Assembly (NCBI RefSeq): GCF_009727055.1
Contig: NC_052355.1
Span: 6,018,183-6,082,182 of the forward strand
Length of the DNA stretch: 64,000 nt
Origin: Benincasa hispida
Taxonomy: Eukaryota > Streptophyta > Magnoliopsida > Cucurbitales > Cucurbitaceae
Reading direction: 5' to 3'
This document shows positions 24,855 to 35,859 of this stretch, piece after piece. Each line of letters begins with the position of its first letter. Position 1 is the first letter of the stretch. Made by a program: the position numbers and the translations under genes. The notes beneath the pieces are model-generated. The model saw only the letters and a list, made by a program, of their open reading frames with translations, did not search any database and was not told the DNA's origin.

Positions 24855-25144
24855 AAAATTATTTAATTTAGTCTATCCTTAAATACACAAATACATACAT
24901 ATTTTTAAAAGCCTTTTCTCCTCCTCTTCAAATCATAAATTCAAAATCAAACCAATCACATTCCTCAAATTTTAAATTTTAAAAACTCGACATTAACTAA
25001 AAATTAACTTACTTAAAATTAAATTAATTGCGACATAAATCCAAATCTTTCTTTTAAAAAAAATTGAATTTTGAAATTAACAAAATTGTCCTTGAATTTT
25101 GTGGAAATTCAGAATTTGAATGATGAAAAGCTCGGGTTGTTACA

Positions 25145-27071
25145 TTCTTTTCTCCTGAAAAGATTTTCTTCCTCGAAATTTCATTCCTTAAAAGGCTCCA
25201 AGTACCAGGCTTTCATCTCATTCTCTCGCTCCCAAGTAGCCTCCTCAAACTGGTGATTTTACCACAGGACCTTCACAAGTGCTATCTCCCTCCTACCTAA
25301 CTTCTTCACCTTTTTGGTGAAGATTTACATAGGCTTCTCTTTATAACTTAAATTCTCATTCAACTACAATGGTTCATAGTCCACCATATGTATTGGATCT
25401 GTCACATACTTCCTCAACATCAAAACATTGAAAACATTATGAACCGAGGAGAGTGATGCTGGTGACACCAATCAATAAGGCACAGGGCCAATTAGCTCAA
25501 AGACCTCAAAAAGCCCAATAAATCGCAGACTCAACTTTCCTTTCCTTCCAAACCTTAGAACTTCTCTAATGAGTGCCACCTTCAAGAACAACTTATTACC
25601 AGTTCAAATTCTAAGTCCTTACGACTGACATCGACATAACTTTTTTATCTACTCTGGGTCATTTGCATACGAGCTCTGATCTTTTGAATTTCCTCATTCG
25701 TGGTCTATATTAGCTCAAGCCCTAGCAACTTCCTCTCTCCTACCTCATCCCAAAAAATAGGAGATCTGCAACTCTTCCCATAAAAGGCCTCAAATGGCGA
25801 CATGCCAATAGTAGCTTGATAGTTGTTATTATAAGCAAACTTCATCAGATGCAGGTGAGAATTCAAACTTCTTGAGAATTCTATTGCATATAAACACAAC
25901 ATATCTTCCAATATTTGGTTCAAACATTCTGTTTGTCCATCAGTCTGGGGTGAAAAGCTGTACTAAAATCCAACCGAGTACCCAATGATGCCTGAAGACT
26001 CTTCCTAATGTTTGATGTAAAACAAGGGTCTTCGTTTGACATAATGAACACAGGTACTCCGTACAATCTCATCACTTCTTTCATGTATATCTGTGCCCAC
26101 TTATTTACTTAAAAAGTAGACTTCCATAGTATGAAATGCGCTAGATACGTGAGTTTGTCTACTATAACCCAAATCACAGTGAAGCCCTTTGATGTCCAGG
26201 GCAAACCTACAATGAAGTCTATAGACATGTGCTTCCATTTCTACTCTGGTACGCTTAAGGATTGCAACAAGCCTGCTGGCTTTTGTCTTGGGGCTTTCAC
26301 TTGCTGACGCACCAAACACTTACTGAAAAACTGAGCTATCTCCCTCTTCACATCGTTCCACCAGTAGCAATGCTTCAAGTCCTGGTATATCTTGGTACTG
26401 CCGGGATATATTGAGAATAGGGAATTGTGAGCTTCCGACAACAATTTGTTCTTAAGGTCACTGTTTGCTAGTATGCATAAGTGTCCCTGATAGAGAAGAC
26501 TATCCTCCGCGGATAGAGAGAAATCACCACCCTGTCTTGACTCCACTTGAGAATTTTCTCAACCAGGTAAGGATCACTTCGCTAAGCATCGATAATGCTC
26601 TGTCTTAAACTCAATTGCACCAACAACTGCGCCAATTGTGTCGCGACATCTCCCACTACTACTGTAATCTCAACTCACTCAAGATCCTTGCATGACTGAG
26701 TCTGTCTGGTAATAAGAGCTGCTGAAGGAGCTACCTTTCTACTTAAAGCATCAACCACTACATTTGCCTTTGCTGGGTGATAGAAAATCTCACAATCGTA
26801 ATCCTTCACCAGCTTTAACCACCTATGTTTTCTCATGTTTAACTCCTTCTAAGTGAAGAAGTATTTAAACTCTTATGGTTGGTGAAAATCTATATTTTCT
26901 CTCCATATAAATAATGTCTCTAAATCTTTGAGGCAAAAACCACTGCTGCCAATACCAAATCGGGGGTGGGATAATTTTGTTCATGGTTCTTTAGTTGGCG
27001 AGAGGCATAAGCAAGTACTTTTCCTTGCTACATTAGCACGCATCCCAACCCTTTCTTGGAGGTTTCACTGT
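25145..27071 (-). pseudogene. Chromovirus pol remnant (RNase H to chromodomain)
   Basis: Read leftward with many stops and frameshifts: RNase H region (26870-27060), integrase zinc-binding part with HCYWWNDVKREIAQFFSKC (26241-26546), integrase core with SIDFIVGLP, a second-aspartate motif changed to SNEDPCFTS, and DGQTECLNQILEDML near 25900. The end reads NHQFEEATWERENEMKAW, a chromodomain C-terminus, which identifies a Tekay/Del-type chromovirus. A purine-rich tract AGGAGAAAAGAA adjoins the LTR at 25144. RT is missing because the Athila LTR at 27072 cuts the element. Confidence 0.85.
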
Positions 27072-28768
27072 TGATAACTGGTAGAAATACCAGTTATTAC
27101 AACTCAAATTAGTAAAACAATGAGAGAAAGCGATGATAAAATAGGCAATATCATGTCTGAAAGCGCCAAACTGAAAGGAATTGCGATCACTAATGCTCAT
27201 CGCATAAAAGCAGTTAATTTACCTATTTTGTGCAGGTACGATGCGATGACACATATGAAATTGCGATCCAAGGGCACAATACGACTACACGCTTGAAGTT
27301 TTGATCGCAAGTCATGCAATCGTGAGAAGTTTCTCAGAAAGTGATCGCAAGACCTTGCATAAAGGCGACAAGATAATAAATCATGATGCGACATAAAGCT
27401 GATAACAGTCGATTCCGAATTTAGTTGGCAAGCCGTTAAAAGCCATACTGTAGCAAGTACATTGAACTTTCGGTGACTTTTAAACGGCACAACAGAGTAG
27501 GGGAATTAATGCCGCTCATCATTGCAATCATTAGTAAGAAAAGCTAATTCACCTTGAAATCTATAAATATCGAATGCCACCAGAGAAAAACAGATTCATG
27601 CACATACATATACAGATACATATACATAGAGGGAAAAGAGAGCAAGAAGACGAGGCGAAGCCGAGAGAAATCGCTCCTGGACAGATCGAGAGACTGCCGG
27701 AAAGAAATTCAAAAGAGAGAAGGCCAACCCTTGCGAGAGCAAGAATCCACAACTGGAACAGAGTTGAAGTGATATAGAGTAGTGTAAAAGGCCACGAGAA
27801 ACAAGACAATTCTTACCGAGCTTGTTATCTTTTAAATCCATTTGTTATTTTATATTTAGCACTTTATTTGCAAAAAATGGAAACTTCATTTCGATTTATG
27901 TTCAATCTCTCCACACCATGTATGAGTAGCTAAATTTATGAATGGGTTGAGAAGTATTTAGCTAGCATGACTTAAGATATGCATTTTATGCGATCATCTT
28001 GTCTTATGTATGCATCATTCACCATTGGACGTACTTGAGAGAGTAATCTAAAGATAGAATCTAGGCTTGAGAGAGTAAGATTAGTATCTAGGCTTGATAG
28101 AGTCAGATTAGGTTGCATAAGCAAGAGTAGAAACTTAGAAATAAGTTCATTCTGCTGTTTCTCATACACATTGCATGCGTCCTAGAAATAGGAATTGTGG
28201 TATTCAGTCATCTTGTCTTATGTATACGTCATTCATCATTTGGACATGCTTGAGAGAGTAGTCTAAAGATAGAATCTATGCTTGAGACAGTCGGATTAGA
28301 TCGCATAAGCAAGAGTAGAAACTTAGAAATAAGTTCTATCGACTGTTTTGCATATACACCGCATGCGTCCTAGAAATAGGAATCGTGGCATTCTGCATTG
28401 AGAAATATAGTACTGATATTTGTGTATAGCATGATCGCATAACTTGTGCACAATCTTGGGAAATGTTATCTAAACTTCTTCTTAACCCCTTAATCGCATA
28501 CTTATTATAACTCTACGCTTTCATCGCTCCACATTCAACTCCGTCACATAGGAAAATCTAAATAAAAAAACCATCCACTTCTTTTTCACCACCGCAATAG
28601 AATCAAAGAGTCTGTCGCATATCTATTTAGTAGTCCCTGTGTTCGACCCTGGACTTACCAGGAACCTAAGAAGGCTTATACTTGGACTTTGTTAGGAAAA
28701 CTTGCATGATCATCGCATAACACACATCATCGTATACTCAGACCATCGCATCATAAATAAATGCATCA
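27072..28768 (+). mobile_element. Athila LTR (5' LTR, followed by primer site)
   Basis: 1697 bp from TGATAACTGG to ATGCATCA. It has the terminal hairpin, a TATA-like CTATAAATAT (27561-27570), a leader with repeated 'tagaaataggaat' and 'gcttgagagagt' motifs, and the conserved block 'agtccctgtgttcgaccc' (about 28631-28649). A tRNA-Asp primer site and gag start follow, so it is a 5' LTR. Confidence 0.85.
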
Positions 28769-28774
28769 AGTTTT

Positions 28775-28792
28775 TGGCGCCGTTGCTGAGGA
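28775..28792 (+). other. Primer binding site for tRNA-Asp
   Basis: TGGCGCCGTTGCTGAGGA differs at two places from the perfect site at 14852-14869. Confidence 0.75.
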
Positions 28793-28893
28793 TTACAGTA
28801 TAGATTACGCTAACATCAAACCTGTTTGATCTTTGCAGCTTTTGACCTTTGTTGCATTGCCATTCCTTCGGTAAAGGAAGAAGCAAGCGTCGC

Positions 28894-28986
28894 ATGAGTG
28901 AAGGACATCCTCCTGAGCCCAACTACGACTTAGAGATCGAAAGAATATTTCGCAGAAGACAGAAAGATAGACATCGACAACCATGA
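28894..28986 (+). pseudogene. Athila gag N-terminus, cut after 30 codons
   Basis: The frame starts MSEGHPPEPNYDLEIERIFR and runs to a TGA at 28984-28986. The start is about 100 bp after the primer site, as expected for gag. Copia sequence follows at once, so nearly all of gag is lost. Confidence 0.65.
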
Positions 28987-28989
28987 ATA

Positions 28990-29490
28990 AGCTTGTTTGA
29001 TGTGAGATTTCTAGTGAGTCTGAGACTACTGAGGGTTCAACAAGAGTTGTTGAACAGACTGACAGATCAACAAGAGTTGATGAGGTTGGTACATGTAGTC
29101 AACCTTTTCAAGAGTTGACACTGCTTCGATATAGTGGGATGGTTATGAACCCACCAGAGTGCTACATGGGTTTGACAGAAGCCCAAAACGTCATTTCTAA
29201 TGATGGGGTCGAAGATCCATTGTCTTTTACGCATGCAATGGAGGATGTTGACAAGAATGAGTGGATTAAAGCCATGAACCAAGAGTTGGAGTCTATGTAC
29301 TTCAATGAAGCCTGAGAACTTGTGGATCAGCTTGATGGGGTAAAACCTATAGGCTGTAAGTGGATCTACAAGCAAAAACGAGGTGTACATGAAAAGGTGT
29401 AAACCTTTAAGGCTAACCTCGTGGTAAAGGGTTATACCTAGGTCGGGGGAGAGAACTATGAGGAAACTTTAACACCTATTGGCAAAGGGG
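28990..29490 (+). pseudogene. Ty1/copia reverse transcriptase N-terminal fragment
   Basis: Contains SSESETTEGSTRVVEQ, the linker before RT, then MNPPECYMGLTEAQNVIS, DVDKNEWIKAMNQELESMYF and KPIGCKWIYKQKRG, with stops. It matches 52980-53470 in the copia remnant further right. It ends abruptly where Athila LTR sequence starts. Confidence 0.85.
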
Positions 29491-30419
29491 ATGATGCTAC
29501 CAGACTCTTTACCTTTACTTTCCATTGTCATTTTGTACTCAACTCATTTATAAGAACGAAATTTCTTTCTCTATATCCGTTCACGGAATTTCTTTCTCTA
29601 TATCTGTTCACTCTCTGTTATTTAAGCATGAGTAGCTAAATTAGTTGAATGGGTTGAGAAGTAGTTAGCTAGCATAACAAGGGAATCCTCATCCTTGCGA
29701 TTATCTTGTTTATGTACGCTTCATTGGTCTATTAGAAATACTCGGGAGGGTAGTCTAAGGATAGGATCTAGACTTGGAAAGGTTAGGTTAGAATCTAGGT
29801 TTGGAATAACCAGATTAGAATGCATAAACAGAAGATAGGCGCTTAGGAATGAGCACTATTTGTTATTAATGCATCGCATGCATCTTAGCAATAAGGTATG
29901 ATTGTATGCGGTCACCTTGCTTTCATGAATTTTGAATCAATGCATAGGACAAGAGTAGGGACTTAGGGATGATCTCTATGGACATTTTGCATTCAACACA
30001 TGCGTTCTAGACTTAGGAGCATCGCATCTACATTGGGAAATGACTTGCTGTTCATGGTTGTAAAATGATTGCAAATTTTGACGCATTCCCGTGTAACGCT
30101 AGCTAAAGGTCTGCTCAACCTGTTCATTGCATACTCATTGCATCTATCAATGCAACTATCTTTCTCAAGTCCGCCGCCTTTATTTACTTCTTTTTCATCA
30201 ACGTAACAACACACCCACACTTTATTTATTTACTTGGTTACCACAAAGTTTTCATAAACATTACCAATGCAACTATTTTCACAAGTCCCTGTGTTCGACC
30301 CTGGACTTACCAGGAAACTCAGAGGAATTTACACTTGAATTCCGCTGGGGAAACTTCAGTGCACAACGCAATCCATCAACGCATATCATCAATATTTCTA
30401 TTAATAAATTAACGAATCA
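29491..30419 (+). mobile_element. Partial Athila LTR (3' half)
   Basis: From 'tgctaccagactctttacc' (29495) it matches 34968-35859 closely, to an end 'aacgaatca' (30419). It lacks the first ~735 bp. A 28-bp tandem duplication ('ggaatttctttctctatatc') is present here and single in the sister. The conserved block 'agtccctgtgttcgaccc' lies at 30284-30301. Confidence 0.8.
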
Positions 30420-31022
30420 TTGCCCTCTTGTAACTTCACTCCAATCTCTTAGATATATTGCATACTATCATGCAAAGAGATTTGTTGCATGGGATGCAGC
30501 TCATGCTTGGAGTTAATAAAGGTTGAAGAAGTGGGTTCCATTGTGAGTTACTTTTGAAGATGAACATGAAAAATCAATTTTCGATTTTTGTGTAATTTTC
30601 TATTTCCAAAATCTATTTTGATTTTAAAATCATATTTTATTTCTAAAAACAAAATTGATTAATTTTACAAATTAATTTTCTAATAAAATTAATAAATAAT
30701 TATTTAAATGATTTAAATAATTCTAATTAATTTAATATCCAATATTAAAATAACTTTTACGCAAATTCATCTTCATATATTTAAATCATATTTAAATATA
30801 TTTTCTCCAATTCCATTTGATTCTAATTTGAACATTTTAAATTAACTTATCACGTTTCGAGCTTGTAGGGAAACCTCGTGGACCTACAGATCATGGGCTT
30901 TAACGATCCGAGATTAACTAGCTAAACTCATTAGACCGATCTAACCCCCATTTGTTAACTAATAGGTCACTCCACTAAAGCTCATAGTTGAACTCCCCTC
31001 ACTGTAGAAATATTATGTCCAC
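30420..31022 (-). mobile_element. Partial copia LTR fragment
   Basis: Matches 35860-36450, which is part of a minus-oriented copia LTR. It ends at the break to Athila RNase H sequence at 31023. Together with 29495-30419 it forms one arm of a long direct duplication. Confidence 0.75.
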
Positions 31023-32974
31023 CTATAGACGATTCGTTAAAGAATTTTCTAAGATTACACGACCACTGAGTGCGTTGTTAGAGGCAGACAAAAAGTTTGA
31101 ATTTGACAACAATTGTCTCAACGCATTCCGAGTTTTAAAAGATGCGTTGATTATCGCACCCATATTGATTGCGCCAGGTTGGACACTGCCATTCGAAATC
31201 ATGTGCGATGCAAGCAGGTATGCAATGGGAGCCGCGTTAGCGTAAAAGAAGAAAATTATTTTACACCCCATCGCATATGCAAGTAAAACTCTGAACCCTG
31301 CTCAAATCAATTATACCACCATTGAAAAAGAACTCTTGGCTATGATTTTTGCGTTGGAAAAATTTCGGGCATATCTATTGGGAACCGCTATGTTAGACCC
31401 TCCCTTAGAAGTACAATGGTGGGTCCCTCCCATTCACACTGATCACTCGACAATCAAATATTTGATGACAAAGAAGGATGCAAAGCCAAGGTTGATCAGA
31501 TGGCTTCTCCTCCTTCAAGAATTTGATATCGAAATAATTGATCGGAAGGGGATAGAGAATCAAGTTACGAATCACTTGTCCAGACTGAAAAATCCCGAGG
31601 TTGACTACAATGAATCTGAAGTGAGTGTCGCGTTTTCAGACGAGCAGCTGTTCGACATAGAAGAACTGCCCTGGTATGCGGACATTGTTAATTATTTGGT
31701 TCGTGAACAATTTCCTGAAGATTACACATACCATCAACAGAAGAAGCTTAAGCATGAATGCAAGCATTATTATTGGGATGAGTCGAATCTGTATAAAAGA
31801 GGTGCAGACCAAATCATTCGATTATGCGTACGAAACGCTGCTCAACAACACATATTATCACAGTGCTACGATTCGCCATATGGAGGGCACTTTGGAGGAC
31901 AACGTACTGCAGCCAAAGTTTTGCAAAGTGGATTCTTTTAGCCTTCATTATTTAAGGATCCTGCTGACTACGCAATGAAATGTGATCGGTGTCAACGCAC
32001 CAGTAGCATTTCATGGAAGAATGCAATACCAATGACACTATCTTGGAGCTGGAATTATTTGACGTCTGGGAGATTGATTTCATGGGACCATTCCCTCCTT
32101 CCATTGGCAAGCATTATATCTTATTGACTGTCGATTACGTTTCCAAGTGGGTAGAGGCAATTGCATGCACTCCAAGTGATGCGGCGGTAGTCTCCCAATT
32201 CCTCAAGAAAAATATTTTCACTCGTTTTGGCACTCCCCTTACCATCATAAGTGATGAAGGATCACACTTTGTCAACTACAATATAAAGAAGTTGCTGCAC
32301 AGGTACAATATCCTCCACAAGGTGGCCACTGCATACCACCCATAAAAAAATGGCCAGGCTGAAGTGTCCAATCGTGAAATTAAATTGATACTTGAGAAGG
32401 TAGTAAAACCTTCGTGGAAGGATTGGGCAATGAAGCTTGATGATGCGTTGTGGGCATACCGAACCACATTTAAAATACCAATAGGTATATCTCCCTATGC
32501 GTTGGTATTTGGAAGGTGTGTCATTTGCCTTTGAAGTTGGAGTATAAAGCATTGTGGGCGGTCAAGAAACTGAATTTTGATTTGAAGAAAGTAGGGGAAG
32601 CACGAAAACTGCAGTTGGTCAAGCTAGAAGAATGGAGGGTCAACGCATATGAGAATGTAAAGATTTACAAAGAACACACCAAGCGCTGGCATGATAAACG
32701 CATATGCGCTAGAAACCTCCAAACTGGGCAAAAGGTCTTACTCTTCAATTCGAGATTGCGGCTCTTCCCAGGAAAATTAAAATCGCGCTGGTTCGGACCC
32801 TTCATCATCAAAGCAATATTTCCACATGGTGCAATGGAACTGATCCCCGAGGATGGCAGTCGAACATTTAAAGTTAATGGCCAACGGATAAAGGCATATT
32901 GCGGAGGAGATTTCCAGCCAGACACAGTCTCCGCAAAGTTGAAAAACCTGGACTTTCCCTTATTTAACTGTTGA
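31023..32974 (+). pseudogene. Athila pol remnant: RT end, RNase H, integrase
   Basis: In order: YRRFVKEFSKITRPLSALL (RT connection), RNase H with [19 protein letters not shown] and [10 protein letters not shown] (acidic residues kept), then [20 protein letters not shown]. Integrase follows: zinc-binding KCDRCQ, core motifs [17 protein letters not shown] and AEVSNREIK, and a C-terminal part with YENVKIYKEHTKRWHDK. It has a stop after GAALA (31243), one after GFF (31939), a frameshift near 32010, a stop at 32343 and a shift near 32520. The catalytic residues are largely intact, so decay is moderate. RNase H carries an in-frame insertion near 31397-31435. Confidence 0.9.
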
Positions 32975-34216
32975 ACAACTCTTTGTCATTTTTACTATTA
33001 TCAGTATTGCACTTATTTTTCTAAAAAAAATATAAAAAAAACTTGTTGTTTTGTTTTAAAATTATTTGACCCTTTTTTTGTCTGTTTACAAGAATTAAGA
33101 CACAGGATTGCGAAGAAGAAAATGATCTCACTCCATCACCGCAATCCACAGAAGCAAAAATCGCTGCAAGGATGGATGCATCAATACTCAATGCGGGCGA
33201 CAGTGAAAAATTTGGGGGTGTACTCTTCCTTATCTTTATTTCAAATTTTGTGCTATCACATTGCATTTTATTTTTCAAAGTTTTATCACCGCATCCTCCC
33301 TGATTACTGCAATCATTGCCGAGTAGATAAATTTAGTAGTTTACCGCATGTTGTTTCTTTCCCAAGTATGATTTCAATGATGAAAAATATGCTTCTATCT
33401 CTTTCGTATATACTAGAGTCAAATTAAATCTTAAGATAGTCACCTTATGAAATATTTCTAGAAGTTAGGAGTTTGCTAGCTTTCTTTCAAACTTTCTTTA
33501 CAACGCATTCTATGACCATCGCATGACTTATTTTAATTTATTTTGGCAATGAGAACATTGTCGTATTTTAATTTGGGGGTGAGGTATTTATTTTCGACCT
33601 TGCTATAATATATATATATATATATATTAAATATTTGAGAATAACAACTCCACTGTGAACGCAATGGGAAACCTATGTTGATAAGAGTTAAGTTGTGAAA
33701 GGCACTTACCCGTAGTTGATGTCCGCATGACACACGTGGGGGCAAGCCAAAACGAAAGTAAGTCACTAGGATCAACGCATAAATCAATGACCGCAACTCC
33801 ACTACTAAATCGGTATGAGTTTAGTCTGAGAAAGAGTGCATGTTTCGTAGTTGGATGCCCGCATGAAACACGTGGGGGGAAAGCCAAAACGAAAGCAAGG
33901 CACTCGGATCAGCGCAAGGTCAGAAAAAAACTAACAATGAAGAAAATTTTTGTGCAAGATAAATCATTTGACACCCGGTGGAAAATTTTCTTTTTGAAAT
34001 AAATCATGCGATGTTCCAAATTTAGTAAAGTTCTTTTGAAGTTAAGCTTGCAATCCCTAAGTCTTAGAAATATTTTAGGAAGAGACTTGAATAAGACTTA
34101 AGGAAATTCTGACATATAGGATTTGAACGAAGTATCCTTGAGAAATCTAGGGAAAGAACTTTACGGTTAACTTGCTAAAGGAATCTTTAGCTTATGCTTG
34201 AGGACAAGCATTGTTT
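32975..34216 (+). other. Athila 3' untranslated region
   Basis: It aligns, inverted, with 11291-12731 and 39489-40770. It holds 'gcgggcgacagtgaaaaatt' (33195), a (TA)n run at about 33605-33628, the paired repeat at 33715-33903, and 'gaggacaagcattg' before the polypurine tract. Confidence 0.7.
33715..33903 (+). repeat. Direct repeat with CACGTG core in the Athila 3' UTR
   Basis: Copies at about 33715-33767 and 33847-33903 each contain 'cgtagttg', 'cacgtgggg' and 'gccaaaacgaaag'. Both keep CACGTG. Confidence 0.8.
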
Positions 34217-34229
34217 AAATTTGGGGATG
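34217..34229 (+). other. Polypurine tract
   Basis: AAATTTGGGGATG directly before the LTR start at 34230; conserved in the other two Athila elements. Confidence 0.75.
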
Positions 34230-35859
34230 TGATAACGGGTAGAAATGCATGTTATCATAGTACTGAGTTCTTAAACAATGTTGGATTGCGTTGATGAAAT
34301 ATGTTAAATTGCATCCATTAAGCCTAAATTCTATAATATTGCGATCGCACGTGTCCAACACATTAGAGTAGTTGATCTTTATATTTTTGTGCAGAATATG
34401 CATTAACGCAATGCAGAGATTGCGATCATAGGAATACATTGGTCGAGCACAACTTCACTGCAAGAATTTGCGTTGATTGTGCTCGCGTCGGCGCAACATG
34501 GTGGGCGTATCCAAGTGAAACGGTGATTAAGAGCGATGGGATAGAAAGCTAACGGCAGTCGGATCCAAATTAAGTCGATAGCCAATAACGATCACAAAGT
34601 ACATTCAACTTTATCGATGACAATTATCCGGCACATCAATCCGGAATTAAAGCTATCCCATCTATACAACCGGGAGAGAGAAGCCACCTTTCCCCATGGA
34701 AACTCTATAAATACCAAGTGCATTATTCAGAGAAGGGGTTAAGCAGTCGATTACTTCATCACCTCAACAGTTCACACCTCTGTCCATAGTTTTATTTCAT
34801 TTTAAGGCAGACCCGAGGAAGAAAGTTGTGCCGGTAGATTGTTCCGGTAAGCTTGGGAAAGCACCGGAATCTTTCAGACAGAGAGAGGGCCGACGCCTGT
34901 GGAAGCGGGAACAATTTTTAGATAAGAATAGAGATTCAGTGTAAAAAGCCTCGGTTAGCAAAGAATTGCTACCAGGCTCTCTACCTTTACTTTCTAATTT
35001 CATTTTGTACTCAACTCATTTATAAGAATGGAATTTCTTTCTCTATATCTGTTCACTCTCTGTTATTTAAGCATGAGTAGCTAAATTAGTTGAATGGGTT
35101 GAGAAGTAGTTAGCTAGCATAACGAGGGAATCCTCATCCTTGCGGTTATCTTGTTTATGTATGCTTCATTCGTCTATTAGAAATACTCGGGAGGGTAGTC
35201 TAAGGATAGGATCTAGACTTGGAAAGGTTCGGTCAGAATCTAGGTTTGGAAGAACCAGATTAGAATGCATAAACAGGAGATAGACGCTTAGGAATGAGCA
35301 CTATTTGTTATTAACGCATCGCATGCATCTTAGCAATAAGGTATGATTGGCGGTCACCTTGCTTTCATGCATTTTGAATCAATACATAGGAAAGAGTAGG
35401 GACTTAGGGATGAGCTCTATGGACATTTTGCATTCAACACATGCGTCCTAGACTTAGGAGCATCGCATCTACATTGGGAAATGACTTGTTGTGCATGGTT
35501 GTAACATGATCGCAAAGTTTGACGCATTCCCGTGTAACGCTAGCTAAAGGTCTTCTCAACCCGTTCATTACATACTCATTGCATCTATCAATGCAACTAT
35601 ATTTCTCAAGTCCACCGCCTTTATTTACTTCTTTTCATCAACGTAACAACACACCCACACTTTATTTATTTACTTGGTTACCACAAAGTTTTCATAAACA
35701 TTACCAACGCAACTATTTTCACAAGTCCCTGTGTTCGACCCTGGACTTACCAGGAAGCTCAGAGGAATTTACACTTGAATTCCGCTGGGGAAACTTGAGT
35801 GCACAACGCAATCCATCAACGCATATCATCAATATTTCTATTAATAAATTAACGCATCA
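34230..35859 (+). mobile_element. Athila 3' LTR
   Basis: 1630 bp from TGATAACGGG to AACGCATCA, with terminal hairpin, TATA box CTCTATAAATAC (34703-34714) and the conserved U5 block (35724-35741). Flanking sequence to the right is copia LTR, so the element had inserted into a copia LTR. Confidence 0.85.
34703..34714 (+). promoter_or_regulatory. LTR TATA box
   Basis: CTCTATAAATAC at the conserved promoter position of the LTR 34230-35859. Confidence 0.6.

Larger units (their letters stand above)
21581..25144 (-). mobile_element. Chromovirus LTR (shared by two element remnants), with nested copia LTR
   Basis: On the minus strand it starts TGTAACAACCCGAGC (25144) and ends GGGTTGTTACA (21581). 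Without the copia insert (22071-23896) it is about 1.74 kb. Pol with a chromodomain end lies upstream (25145-27071), so it is a 3' LTR for that part. A Met primer site and gag lie downstream, so it is also a 5' LTR. A T run of 26 (24824-24849) and a 7-unit minisatellite are inside. Confidence 0.85.

Noticed and set aside
30127..30516. 129-aa frame similar to the 145-aa frame at 35519-35956
   Set aside because: Both cross an Athila LTR/copia LTR junction and are copies of one duplicated segment; no protein family is recognisable.
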